A stretch of 64,000 nucleotides of DNA from Trichomonas vaginalis G3. Lineage: Eukaryota > Parabasalia > Trichomonadida > Trichomonadidae. Within the stretch, counting starts at the first letter, position 1, and the number at the start of each line of letters is the position of its first letter. A program made the translations under genes and the position numbers. The notes beneath the pieces are model-generated. The model saw only the letters and a program-made list of their open reading frames with translations. It searched no databases and was not told the DNA's origin. The DNA lies in NCBI RefSeq assembly GCF_026262505.1, contig NC_067203.1, positions 26,517,411-26,581,410 on the forward strand. The letters are read 5' to 3'. Shown here piece by piece: positions 30,077 through 39,637 of this stretch.

Positions 30077-31361
30077 GATGAAAATCCGCAAACATTCCCG
30101 AAGAAAAAAATTGACACACCAATGATGATGTTGTCGGTTTTTTTGGGGCGTGAATGGCATCATCGCAATTGATATTCTTCAAAACCCTAATACGATGAAT
30201 GCTCAGTATCTAATTGACAATGTTTTTACTCAAATTATCAATTCTGATGAGTTTGAGAAATCCAAACAACAAAAACAAAAGTTTGCAATTCATTTTGATA
30301 ATTCAAGAGTTCACAAAAGTCATAAGGTAATGAATTACTTGTTGGAAAACAATGTCAAAGTTGTTCCAAACCCAATTTATTCACCTGATATTGCACCCTC
30401 TGACTTTTATTTATTCGGCACGCTAAAAAAGAGAGCTGAAGGACGCGAATTCGCGAGTCCAGATGATCTTGAAAATTTTGTAAGAGAGCAATTTGAGCAA
30501 TTTTCTCATGATGATTTAAAGCGTGTCTTTCAAGCCTGGATCGATCGCTGCGAACGCGTGATTGAATCCAATGGTGATTATATTTAAATAAACTTTATAT
30601 ATATGTAACTTGTTTATTTCTATTCGCAGTATTCAGGTTTGTGCTAAACACACCTTTGGACACCCTATATTATAAATATTCCATCACCAAAACCAATAGT
30701 TCCTGGCGAAGTTAAGTCTCCATTCCAATCTTCACAAAACAAAGAGGATAATGATAAGAAAGATATAATTATTCCACCGCCTTTAGAAGCAACTTTTCCA
30801 GATGAAACAGAAGTAAAAATTGATAAAAGTGATGATGACGAAATTATTATTCCTCCTTTGACTGAATCACCAAAAGAAAACATTCCAAATCTTCCACCAC
30901 CATTGAGCCCAGAACTACAAAATGATAACCCATTAGGAGTTCCTCCTCCTCTACAATCAAATATTCCTACAGAAGATTTGATCAGATTCCCTGCACCTCT
31001 TTCAACAGAAAACGTTTTACAAAATGAAATCGAGACTCAGCAAAAGAAAGAAGAAAAACCAAAAATCGAGTTACCATTGTTAGCAACAAATATCAACAAG
31101 GATGAAAATATTAAAATTGCTCTAGGAACTTCGTTACCAACTGCTTCAAGTAATGAAAATTTGCCAGAATTTGTAATAAAAAGTGACAAAACAGAAGATG
31201 AAGATTCTGTTTACGTTGATACATGGCTATTAGAAAAAGATAGTGATTCATCTGACGAAGACTTTAATGATGATAAATATCCAAAGCCAACAAAGATTGA
31301 AATCAGACCTTCATTTTCTCCTTTAGTTGCAATTGGATTCGATCAAGAAATACCATTTTAA

Positions 31362-32250
31362 CATTTTATTATATATTTTGTTTGTATTTTATAAAAATAT
31401 GCGCTTTATACATAATTTATTCTGATTTTTTTTATGTAACTCATCAAATTTAATTGATATATTGCAGATAAATAGAATATAAAGTAATTTAGAATATATT
31501 ATTCATATTCGGGAATTTTAGCAAAAATAAAAATTTCAAATAAAATTCATCATAAAAATCAACGATAACATTGATACAGATATAATATTCATATAGATAA
31601 TCTGGCTGCTATTCAGAAATAAATATTGCTAATGGGCATCAAAATTCACCGGAGATTTCAGTATAAAACATTATGAATTAGGTTTAATTCCACATCAAAT
31701 AACTTATATTGCAACAGTATATTATTTATAATGCTGAACGCCATGCTTCAGACCATTTCAAATTTATCCAATTTCATTTTCCTGAAAAATATCAATTATT
31801 TTACTGAAAAATTACATTAATTTGGAATTATTATAAGATAACGGTTCCTGTAATGAACAATGACAATGACCTAAAATGATTATCTTTTATGCCTCTGTAA
31901 TCGGGCTTTTAAATGAACCTACTTACCACTATAATTAAGAATGTGCAGCATTAGATCCGACATCTTCGATGATTTTATTTCAATATGAACCAATTGAATA
32001 CCATTATTCAAAGTATTGAATTTTTATCGATTTGATCTACATATTCTATGAAGTGAGATTTTCCATCGTCAAAATCAATAAAATAAATTGTGATAAGGTA
32101 CGATTTTTTGAGATAAAATTTACCTCATGATTAATCTACGATCTCTTCTAAAAATAGAAATAAGCCAAAAAGAGCAATAAATTTTGAAAATGACATTTAC
32201 CTTCTCAATTTTTGAAAGCTTCACAAATCATTAGATTTTTATCGTTAATT
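31362..32250. other. AT-rich spacer
   Basis: About 890 bases, no gene or repeat recognised. It contains the 3' flank of the CARMIL-like gene and the upstream region of the next small gene. Confidence 0.5.
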
Positions 32251-32257
32251 TCATTTT
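32251..32257 (+). promoter_or_regulatory. Initiator-like TCATTTT
   Basis: TCATTTT, a good trichomonad initiator match, ends 9 bases before the ATG of the 73-aa gene and is the main argument that this small frame is a real gene. Confidence 0.55.
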
Positions 32258-32266
32258 CGCTAAAAG

Positions 32267-32488
32267 ATGCAAGGATATACTGACTACATGCGCGATGCAG
32301 AATACGACAAGCTCCTCTATGCAAACTGCAAGAAAGGAGAGAACGAAGAGAAGGAAAAGGAAGAAGAACAATGTACTGAAACACCTTCAAACTCCGGAGC
32401 GGCATCATGCATTGATGATTTCCCAACCCAAGCTGAAGTTGATTCTGAAAGACATGTTGAATTAGAAAATTCTACCTATTTTGTTTAA
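32267..32488 (+). CDS. Small acidic protein, 73 aa, unknown
   Basis: Begins MQGYTDYMRDAEYDKLLYANC, followed by a Glu/Lys-rich run (ENEEKEKEEEQ) and an acidic C-terminal half ending STYFV. It is less AT-rich than its flanks, and a TCATTTT initiator lies just upstream. The stop overlaps a TTTAAATT stretch. No family is recognised; the minus strand also has a frame here, but without an initiator. It may be a short regulatory or disordered protein, or the remaining N-terminal piece of a longer one. Confidence 0.5.
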   Translation: MQGYTDYMRDAEYDKLLYANCKKGENEEKEKEEEQCTETPSNSGAASCIDDFPTQAEVDSERHVELENSTYFV

Positions 32489-33168
32489 ATTGTTCGATAT
32501 CCATGAAAGGCAAAAAATCCTTTCTAATTATTAACTAAAAGTTGATTTATTTGCTAAATCCTTCTTCAAATTTTTCGATTGTTAAAAATCTTTTTTCAGA
32601 TATGATGATTTCAATATTCACATGCTACTAGATATTTTCATGAGAAAGAATGCCTAAAAGTCTTGATAAATTTCAAATAAAAAACATTCCAGATTAGGAT
32701 CATGCATATATTGTTATTGATAAGACAAAATTATCTATATAAGGTGAATTATGATTAATTTCAATAGTTGTGGATACAATTTATATTAATAATTTTGGAA
32801 TATCGATATTGAAATTTCAGAAAGGAGTTCAAAACTTCTGCGCTAATGAAACATACATATTTTTATTTGTAATACAAAATCTTCAGTAGAATTTTTTCAT
32901 GAATTGAATCAACATTCAATATTGATTTATCAAGAAGAAGAACCATCCTCAATCAGGCTACACACATATTAATTTTTGAATTGTAACCTTGCAACTAAGA
33001 ATAAGTCTATAATTAAAGATTTTATCTTATAAAATAGAATGAAATGGAAACTTATTTATTGTACACTTTATTCTAGGATGAGGTATTGCATTTTATTATA
33101 GTTTTACCCTTTATTATATTAACTGGACGTTTTTTTTTCAACACTCAAAAAATTTTCGAAATTATCAA
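32489..33168. other. AT-rich spacer
   Basis: About 680 bases upstream of the coiled-coil gene; no gene or repeat is seen. Confidence 0.5.
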
Positions 33169-36100
33169 ATGCAAAAAGGGGGTTCACCAAAATATAGCTT
33201 AACAAGCACACGATCCCTCTCTGCAGGCAAAGATGCTCAAAAACCTTTTGGAGATAATAAACCTTCAGATAACTCCGAAAATCAATTAATAACAGAAAAA
33301 TCTACAGCTGCTCTGAATAAATTAAATCAGGTTGGAGATATACACACAGAAATACTTGAATCGTTGAAAAATTCTCTTAATAAGCTCCGCACAAATACAA
33401 CGTTTATAACTGATTCAGCAAAGAATCGCGAAAAATCATCAGATGCACAATTATTCGAAAGTATCAAAAATAGTGTTACGGAAAATATCGAGAGAGCTGA
33501 AAAAGCTTCGACATTACAAAATGATGCTACAAATTCTTTGATGAAACAAATTAATGAGTTTAAAAGAGTTATTGCAAGCAAAGATTTAGATATTGCGAAA
33601 CTCAATCAAGCTAATAATGAACTGCAGAAAAAGATTTCTTCTCAGAATAATAAAATTAATCAAGGAAATGACGACATAGACGAAATCAGACAAGGAAATG
33701 GAGATAACTACGACCTTGGTTCTGCAGATAGCAACATGTTGTTTGCTTTAACACAAGAAAATGAATCGTTAAAATCCCAACTCGACAAAGCTCTTGAATT
33801 ACCCAAAGAACTCGAAGCATTACATAAGAAGAACAGAAATCTAAACTCCCAATTACTTGAGGCTACTCAAAAATCCGAAAATCTTCAAAATAGGCTTAAA
33901 TTATCTCAACAAAAGACACAAGAAGCCGAAAACAGACAATTTACAGCAGAAAACCAACTCAAACAAATTGGAAAGGATCTAGAGAAAGTAACTCTTGAGA
34001 AATGCCAACTTGAACAAGAAATCGCAAAACTCAAACAAAACCAAGAGTCTTCTAAAGTAAATTCCGATGTTTCCAATGCAGAAACCAATAAGTTCTTCAG
34101 TGCATTTTCAGGCGTTATTGGTACACAAGTCTCCAGCTTTAAACAAGCAATTGATTCTGTGAATTCCATCAAAGAAATTGCAAAGAAACAAGCAGAAGAA
34201 AACGGCCAAACAAAGGATTTACAGAAGACAATTGAGAAACTCCAAAAGAAACTCCAGAAGATGAAGGAACTCAACCTCAATTTGATCTCTGAAAATGAAC
34301 AGCTTCAGAATGAGCACGCAGAGTATCAAAATGAACTTGCTGAGTTTTCCAACAGTGTTAAAGCGAAACTTTCAGCAGCAGGAGACCAAAACACAGAACT
34401 TCAACAGACAATTGAAAACTTAAAGAACCAAATTAAACAGATCAAAGATGAAAACAACAACCAACAGAACTTAAATGATGGAATTGTTGAACAAAAAGAC
34501 CAAGAAATCGCTAAATTGAAAGATTTAGTTGCACAAAGAGAAACAAGAATTAATGAACTTAAAGAACGTCTTTCATTACCAGAGAAACAAGAATGCGAAG
34601 AAAGAACGAAACTTGTTGAAGAAGTCAGTAAGAAAGAACAAGAAAAAGTGAAACTTCAACAAGAAATCGATTCTTTGAATCAAACAATTTCAGATTTGGA
34701 AGGAAAACTGAAGTTAAGCATTGCTTCTATCAAGAAGATTTCTAAAGAGAAAGATCGTATCAGAGACAAATTAAATACATCAAAGAACAGAGTTGCAGAA
34801 CTTGAAAAGAATGTTGCTTGTTTGAATCTCGAAAAAGATTCTCATTTTGCAACACAAAACAGCACAAATCTTGAGCTTGAATCTTTGAAGATGCAATTGC
34901 AAGCTGCAGAAGTTTCCCATACACAAGGAGCAGCAGCATTCGAAGCACAACGCCAAGAAACAGAAAGATTCAAGAAATCTTTGTCACTTTTGGAACCATT
35001 AGTTGCAGATTTAAGAACACAAGTTTCACAGTTAACAGATGAAAAGAACAAGTTAGCATTATGCCTCCAGAAACAAGATAAAGCAATGAAAGATCTTGAA
35101 GATCACCTCGCAGAATCCAATAATAAGAACGAAAATCTCGAGAAGAAATTGAAGAAACGTCAAGAAAAAGACCAAAACTTTGCTGATACACTTACATCAA
35201 TTTCTTCTGTCATTTCTAATAACTTGATTCCTCTCTTCCAAGAGCCTCTCCGCTCCAAACTCGTTGCTGTTCTCAATGGAACACCAGGATCTCCACTTCA
35301 GAAATGTGCTGCAGTCTTCAGCGAACTTTCAAATCAATTTGAAAAAGCTGGAGAACCAGCCAAAGAAAAAGTGGCAGAGTTCGAGAGAAAGATGAAAGAA
35401 GCTGATGAAAGGAAGTCTTTGTATGACACAATCCTTTCAATTAGTGAAGGCGCTATTGAAGCATTCTCTTACGTATTAAGTTCCGCAAAGAGAGATGATG
35501 AAACAGCAGCTAAATGTAATCAACAATTGAACAGAAACAAAGAAGTCATTGAGTTTGCAGCGAAATCGATCCAAAACATCGAAAATGTTGTTAGAGGAAA
35601 TGACTTACTTGATACTCAATTTGCTTCTATGAGCTTCTTAGTTGGTGGAAGCTTCGAAGACAGAAGAGTTGCATTGCAAGACATTGCTGTAAAAGGCTGG
35701 GATTCAAGGATGACGTTTGATTTATTGTGCTTGCAATTACTTGTTAATCAGACACAAGAAAAAGAAATACAAGCACTCAGAATGTCATTTGAAAATCTCC
35801 AAAACGAGATGTCAAGAATGACTGATGTTTCTGGTGTAAACGACGTCGAAAATGTCGCAGATTACATCGAGAAACTAAAAGCTAAATATAGAAAGGCAAG
35901 GCAGATGAACAAACAATTATCTCAGTACTTAGGAGATATTGAAAGCCGTGAAGAAAGCATTGAACAAAGAGAGAATTTGGTTGAAGCTTGTGAAGAATTG
36001 AAAGTTCAATTGTCAGAATTTGACCAAAAAGTTAAAAATCTTCAGCTCAAGATTGATGAATCCGAGAAAGAAATTGCAAAGAAAGATAGCAAGATAAGCA

Positions 36101-36894
36101 GTCTTGAAAGCCAGTTATCTAATTCTCATGTTTCATCAACAGAAGAAATCGCAAATCTCAGAAAAGAAAATGCTGATTTAGAACATGAAATCGATGACAA
36201 GAATGCAACAATTAGATCATTAACTGTTCAATTAAGCCAATTAAAGAATGATACAGAGATCCAAATTAATACTGCAAAGAAGGCTTCAGAAGATTCTCAA
36301 TCTTCATCACAACAGAAACAAGAGAAATTGCAGCAAATGATTGTAAGTCTCAAAGATAAAAAGAAACAAGTTGAAAAATGTTTGACACAGAAATTACATG
36401 GCCAACAAAAGCAACAACAAGGAGAAATAGACAAACTTGTTGCATGCCAGAACGAGTTGAAGCAAAAGCTTGCTGAAACAGTTGCAGCAATGCGTCAACA
36501 AAGTGATGAAAACGCTAATTTATCAAAGAAATTAGCAGAAAACTTGGCAAATAGTGAAGAAAAGAACAAATCAATGATGAATGATATAACTAAACTTACA
36601 ATGATGAAGAAGTCTCTTGAAGTACAAATACAATCACAAATGGATCAACACAAGAGAGAATTACAGTTAGTTAACTCACAATTCGCATTTAAAGAGCTAG
36701 AAAAAGAAACACAGCATCAAGAAGAAATCGCTACTTTGAACGCTAAATATTCTTCGGAGAAAAATTCATTCATTGAAAAAGTTTTAGGTGAACTTGGAAT
36801 ATTAGATCAGATAGAGGATGATTTGGATGAGGAAACCGCTCTACAAGCAATTCATAATGCTGTAGCAGCTCATCCTGTTCATTGTTTAGTTTGA
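33169..36894 (+). CDS. Long coiled-coil protein, 1241 aa
   Basis: Almost the whole length is Glu/Lys/Gln/Leu heptad sequence. Strong coiled coil runs at about residues 95-180 and 190-690 (for example TIEKLQKKLQKMKELNLNLI), and again at about 860-1215. A less helical, more globular insert at about 680-860 contains SVISNNLIPLFQEPLRSKLV and YVLSSAKRDDETAAKC. The first 40 residues are Ser/Lys-rich and disordered; there is no signal peptide or membrane helix. Trichomonad proteins of this type are often auto-named viral A-type inclusion protein, golgin or kinesin-like, on coiled-coil similarity alone. A scaffold or tether on cytoskeleton or Golgi is plausible but unproven. The frame is intact and its codon use is less AT-rich than the flanks. 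Confidence 0.85.
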   Translation: MQKGGSPKYSLTSTRSLSAGKDAQKPFGDNKPSDNSENQLITEKSTAALNKLNQVGDIHTEILESLKNSLNKLRTNTTFITDSAKNREKSSDAQLFESIKNSVTENIERAEKASTLQNDATNSLMKQINEFKRVIASKDLDIAKLNQANNELQKKISSQNNKINQGNDDIDEIRQGNGDNYDLGSADSNMLFALTQENESLKSQLDKALELPKELEALHKKNRNLNSQLLEATQKSENLQNRLKLSQQKTQEAENRQFTAENQLKQIGKDLEKVTLEKCQLEQEIAKLKQNQESSKVNSDVSNAETNKFFSAFSGVIGTQVSSFKQAIDSVNSIKEIAKKQAEENGQTKDLQKTIEKLQKKLQKMKELNLNLISENEQLQNEHAEYQNELAEFSNSVKAKLSAAGDQNTELQQTIENLKNQIKQIKDENNNQQNLNDGIVEQKDQEIAKLKDLVAQRETRINELKERLSLPEKQECEERTKLVEEVSKKEQEKVKLQQEIDSLNQTISDLEGKLKLSIASIKKISKEKDRIRDKLNTSKNRVAELEKNVACLNLEKDSHFATQNSTNLELESLKMQLQAAEVSHTQGAAAFEAQRQETERFKKSLSLLEPLVADLRTQVSQLTDEKNKLALCLQKQDKAMKDLEDHLAESNNKNENLEKKLKKRQEKDQNFADTLTSISSVISNNLIPLFQEPLRSKLVAVLNGTPGSPLQKCAAVFSELSNQFEKAGEPAKEKVAEFERKMKEADERKSLYDTILSISEGAIEAFSYVLSSAKRDDETAAKCNQQLNRNKEVIEFAAKSIQNIENVVRGNDLLDTQFASMSFLVGGSFEDRRVALQDIAVKGWDSRMTFDLLCLQLLVNQTQEKEIQALRMSFENLQNEMSRMTDVSGVNDVENVADYIEKLKAKYRKARQMNKQLSQYLGDIESREESIEQRENLVEACEELKVQLSEFDQKVKNLQLKIDESEKEIAKKDSKISSLESQLSNSHVSSTEEIANLRKENADLEHEIDDKNATIRSLTVQLSQLKNDTEIQINTAKKASEDSQSSSQQKQEKLQQMIVSLKDKKKQVEKCLTQKLHGQQKQQQGEIDKLVACQNELKQKLAETVAAMRQQSDENANLSKKLAENLANSEEKNKSMMNDITKLTMMKKSLEVQIQSQMDQHKRELQLVNSQFAFKELEKETQHQEEIATLNAKYSSEKNSFIEKVLGELGILDQIEDDLDEETALQAIHNAVAAHPVHCLV

Positions 36895-36996
36895 ATTCTA
36901 TATATTTTTTTATTTTATTTTTATGAATTTTCTGTATGAAGAATCCAGGTACTCGTATTGAATAAATAAACCATATTTTATAATTTATTTTGACAA

Positions 36997-37368
36997 TTGG
37001 AAAATTTTGAGACAAAGTCATCTGAAGAAGATGATGATCCCTGGAATTTCTTCTTCAATAATCAATTTACAAGTTTAAAGACAGAACGTTGCCAGAACTG
37101 CAAACATTCAACAGGAAAAGGTCAATACTACTTAGACGAGTTGGAACAGATAACCTTACTAGGTCAATACTACTTAGACGAGTTCTTCTCTTCTTCTGCA
37201 TCCTTGACAATATTTGTTAAATCAAGTAACATAAACAAAGAAGGTTGTGATTTCTTGTCTAATTTGATTTACATGACAATAATTTCTAACGAATGCAATA
37301 TTTCAATCAAGCAAAAATTCAGAAAATTTCCGTTTCGAAATTTCAATAGATTAAAATTAAATAGTTGA
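36997..37368 (+). pseudogene. Small gene remnant, unknown
   Basis: A 123-codon frame with no ATG at its front (it opens at a TTG). The first part looks protein-like (SSEEDDDPWNFFFNNQFTSL, then a CQNCKHSTGKGQYYLDEL stretch with a CxxC pair). A 23-bp sequence is repeated 42 bases apart inside it, so GQYYLDE occurs twice. It could be a truncated gene copy or the 3' end of one with a lost start. No family is recognised. Confidence 0.3.
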
Positions 37369-37428
37369 GGTAGACTATATTCATCTAAAAGGATCAAATT
37401 AATATATCTGACGATATGCTTTCAAACA

Positions 37429-37440
37429 TTTGGCGCCAAA
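37429..37440. promoter_or_regulatory. E2F-like palindrome before ankyrin gene
   Basis: TTTGGCGCCAAA, a perfect 12-bp palindrome matching the E2F/DP consensus TTTSSCGC, ends 4 bases before the ATG at 37445. A GGCGCC core is rare in DNA this AT-rich. Confidence 0.35.
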
Positions 37441-37444
37441 AAGA

Positions 37445-39475
37445 ATGGGAAGGGGACCTACTGGCTGTTTTACGGTTGCCGAGCATTTCCCTGATTCAAC
37501 TATTAGCAGATTAGAGAAAATTTCCGCGCTTCAAAAAGAGCTTCAAAAAATCGATGAAGAAAATTTCGATACAATTAACGATTTCATATTAAATAGTATA
37601 TTTATTAAAAAAGAAAACATTTCGATTCTGGTGGATACAATAGTTACTTTTTCTTATTGTTTCCCCGAAAAGATACAGATTTATGCAAAGTTAGTTCAGA
37701 ATTTAATTACCAAAGCCGATCCAAATCAAAATTATCTCTCTACCCTTGACCATAAAGTCATCAAATTCATCTTTAAGTCTATTATACCACATGCCTATGA
37801 TGTACAATTCCCAAAATTAAAATCTGTTGCCTTTCTATACTTTTTGCGCAATTTATATACTCTTGGAGTATATGATATTGATACTATATACAAATCTGCT
37901 AAGAGAATCAAAATTTATTATACTTTTTATAAATTTTTCTTCCCTGAATTCACTAGCCTTGATCAAATCGAGCTGTCAAGCGTTAAAGAAAACACAATTA
38001 ATCCTCTTTATATAAATAATATGATATCCTACTATAAAAAGAAATCGAATGTTTGGGATCAACTCCTTACCAAACATGTTGAAGAAAATACAATAGAATC
38101 CATAATAATAAGTGATGATATTACCGCTTTCGAAGAATTTATCCAAAATAATAGTTTCGATCCAAATGGATTTGCTGAGCATTTGATGATGCATCCAGTT
38201 GCATCAGAATTCCAACAAATTAATTACCTATCATTTGCTTGTCTGTTCCATGCAGAAAAGATCTTTGATAAACTCATCGAACTTGGTGCAAAACCAGAAA
38301 CAAACAATTTTACAACTGTTCATTGCGCAATTCGAGGAAGATCTACAAAAATTCTTTCATATCTTACTGACAATGATATACCACTCAAATTACCTAACAA
38401 TGACAATGCTGCGAAGTTTGCTGTTAGATATTTCAATCAACCTGCTAATGATTTCATTTTCGAACGAAAAATCTTAAGCCACCAAGTAAAAACAGCAGCA
38501 AATGTTTGTATGGAGTATTGTGGTGAATCAGGAAATTTCATCGCGCTCACAGATCTCATTGACAAAAGAGTTTATATCTCATACAATTCTGGCAAGCGCG
38601 ACATTCTTGTTGCTGCATGTGAAAACGGACACAAAGAACTTGTTTCTATTTTATTGTTAAGCCCAAGTCTAATCATTGATGTTCAAGATTCATTGAAGAG
38701 AACACCACTTTACGCAGCATCTGAATGCGGATTTTCTAAAATTGTTCAAGATCTTGTTCAACATAATGCAAATGGAAGCAAGTTGGCCTTGAATAAAAGA
38801 ACACCTTTCTATGCAGCTGCACAAAATGGAAATTTGAAATGTCTACAATATCTTTCTCAATGCAGCACTATTGATATTAATGCATATGAGTTTAAAGGCC
38901 AAGGAATGACAGCATTCCAAGTTGCTATCGATAATGGATTCCTTGACTGTGTAAAATTTATTTCTTCTCTTCCGAATGCAGACATCCATAAACATGGATC
39001 AAATGGAACTCCATCACTTATACTTGCAATGAATGCATTTAACCAAGCGGCATCAGCCGACATTTTTAAGTTCATTATTTCATCCAATCCAGACTTCGAA
39101 TGGAAGGAAAGGTACAAGAGGATGACTCCATATATGTATTCAATTGCAAACAATAAATTTGACATTACCGATATTATCACAAGTATCAAACCAGTCAAAA
39201 TTGGGAACGCAGATCAACAGATTGTTGCAAATCATGTGACTGATATACTCAACAATCCTTTGGAACCAATTGATAAATTCTGCTCTATTCTGAAAAATTT
39301 AATTAAACGAAAGAACAGCATTTCCAAACATATTCTTGGACATTCACTATTATATGCAAAACGGAATCCAGAAGATAATTTAGAAGAACTAACCTCAAAA
39401 CTCGGTGAAAACTTTAACATCGAACCAACACCAACAGAAACAGGATATTCCATTGTTATAAAAAAATTGTCATAA
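37445..39475 (+). CDS. Ankyrin-repeat protein, 676 aa
   Basis: The first in-frame ATG is at 37445; the frame upstream opens only from a TTG. Residues 1-210 are helical (STISRLEKISALQKELQKID) and match the N-terminal domain common to trichomonad ankyrin proteins (DUF3447-like). Ankyrin repeats follow from about 230 to 590; the clearest are DILVAACENGHKELVSILLL, RTPLYAASECGFSKIVQDLV, RTPFYAAAQNGNLKCLQYLS and MTAFQVAIDNGFLDCVKFIS. The last 90 residues are helical and charged. There is no signal peptide or membrane segment, so it is likely a cytosolic protein-interaction scaffold. It belongs to one of the largest gene families in Trichomonas. The gene appears intact. Confidence 0.9.
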   Translation: MGRGPTGCFTVAEHFPDSTISRLEKISALQKELQKIDEENFDTINDFILNSIFIKKENISILVDTIVTFSYCFPEKIQIYAKLVQNLITKADPNQNYLSTLDHKVIKFIFKSIIPHAYDVQFPKLKSVAFLYFLRNLYTLGVYDIDTIYKSAKRIKIYYTFYKFFFPEFTSLDQIELSSVKENTINPLYINNMISYYKKKSNVWDQLLTKHVEENTIESIIISDDITAFEEFIQNNSFDPNGFAEHLMMHPVASEFQQINYLSFACLFHAEKIFDKLIELGAKPETNNFTTVHCAIRGRSTKILSYLTDNDIPLKLPNNDNAAKFAVRYFNQPANDFIFERKILSHQVKTAANVCMEYCGESGNFIALTDLIDKRVYISYNSGKRDILVAACENGHKELVSILLLSPSLIIDVQDSLKRTPLYAASECGFSKIVQDLVQHNANGSKLALNKRTPFYAAAQNGNLKCLQYLSQCSTIDINAYEFKGQGMTAFQVAIDNGFLDCVKFISSLPNADIHKHGSNGTPSLILAMNAFNQAASADIFKFIISSNPDFEWKERYKRMTPYMYSIANNKFDITDIITSIKPVKIGNADQQIVANHVTDILNNPLEPIDKFCSILKNLIKRKNSISKHILGHSLLYAKRNPEDNLEELTSKLGENFNIEPTPTETGYSIVIKKLS

Positions 39476-39637
39476 AATGAATTCCGCATAAATTAGAAAG
39501 ATTGTAAGAATTAAATCAATATTTTTTAAGCATCAATATTAAATCAGGAAGATTTCTAAATCGTAATATTTTGATCAGAAAACCGTTTTTGTAAGAAAAG
39601 TCAGAACCTTACATTTTTTATATCTGATGTTGGTTGA

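Larger units (their letters stand above)
28975..30587 (+). pseudogene. Mariner transposase, broken
   Basis: N-terminal paired-type helix-turn-helix region (ILALAKKCKDCKKIYETLVK, then IPRTTVSYYLHNYL). The catalytic signature is VTGDESWF near 29430, IHFDNSRVH near 30295 and YSPDIAPSDFYLFGTLKK near 30390, the mariner DD34D pattern. The frame changes near 29360, just before VTGDESWF, and again near 30140, and the reading is split by the 581-bp MITE at 29481. This copy cannot make a full transposase. Confidence 0.9.
28770..30665 (+). mobile_element. Tvmar1-like mariner, interrupted by a MITE
   Basis: Inverted ends GGGTGTCCAAAGGTG...GTTTAGCAC match each other with one difference over about 26 bases and are flanked by TA on both sides (28768-28769 and 30666-30667), the mariner target. 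Without the nested insert and its duplicate the element is about 1.3 kb, the normal mariner size. It lies in the tail of the CARMIL-like gene, same strand. Mariners of this type (Tvmar1) are known in Trichomonas vaginalis. Confidence 0.93.
25754..31361 (+). pseudogene. CARMIL-like LRR protein, interrupted
   Basis: Host gene of the CARMIL/LRR16 type. The N terminus has a PH-like region (residues 1-130, CVVVLSYFGIHIFRPVI), then leucine-rich repeats (for example LTHINFSKCNLSKVLGTF, YIGLSGIFNKTNLNVM, LKSLDIIGHNFSDS), then a long Ser/Pro/Asn-rich tail with four 32-residue repeats and, beyond the insertion, further Pro/acidic sequence (PPPLSPELQ) ending at 31361. Two lesions: a +1 frame change at about 26515-26560, after which LRRs resume in the other frame (GQLGVFFTQFSEYPGDIQSL), and a mariner inserted at 28770, after which the gene continues in a frame that differs by one. 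CARMIL proteins regulate actin capping and ARP2/3; that role is family knowledge, not shown here. Trichomonads carry many such LRR genes. Confidence 0.75.

Noticed and set aside
30665-30883. 72-codon minus-strand frame
   Set aside because: Shadow of the Pro/acidic tail of the CARMIL-like gene on the plus strand.
34760-35191. Several minus-strand frames inside the coiled-coil gene
   Set aside because: Antisense shadows of a long plus-strand gene with clear heptad structure.
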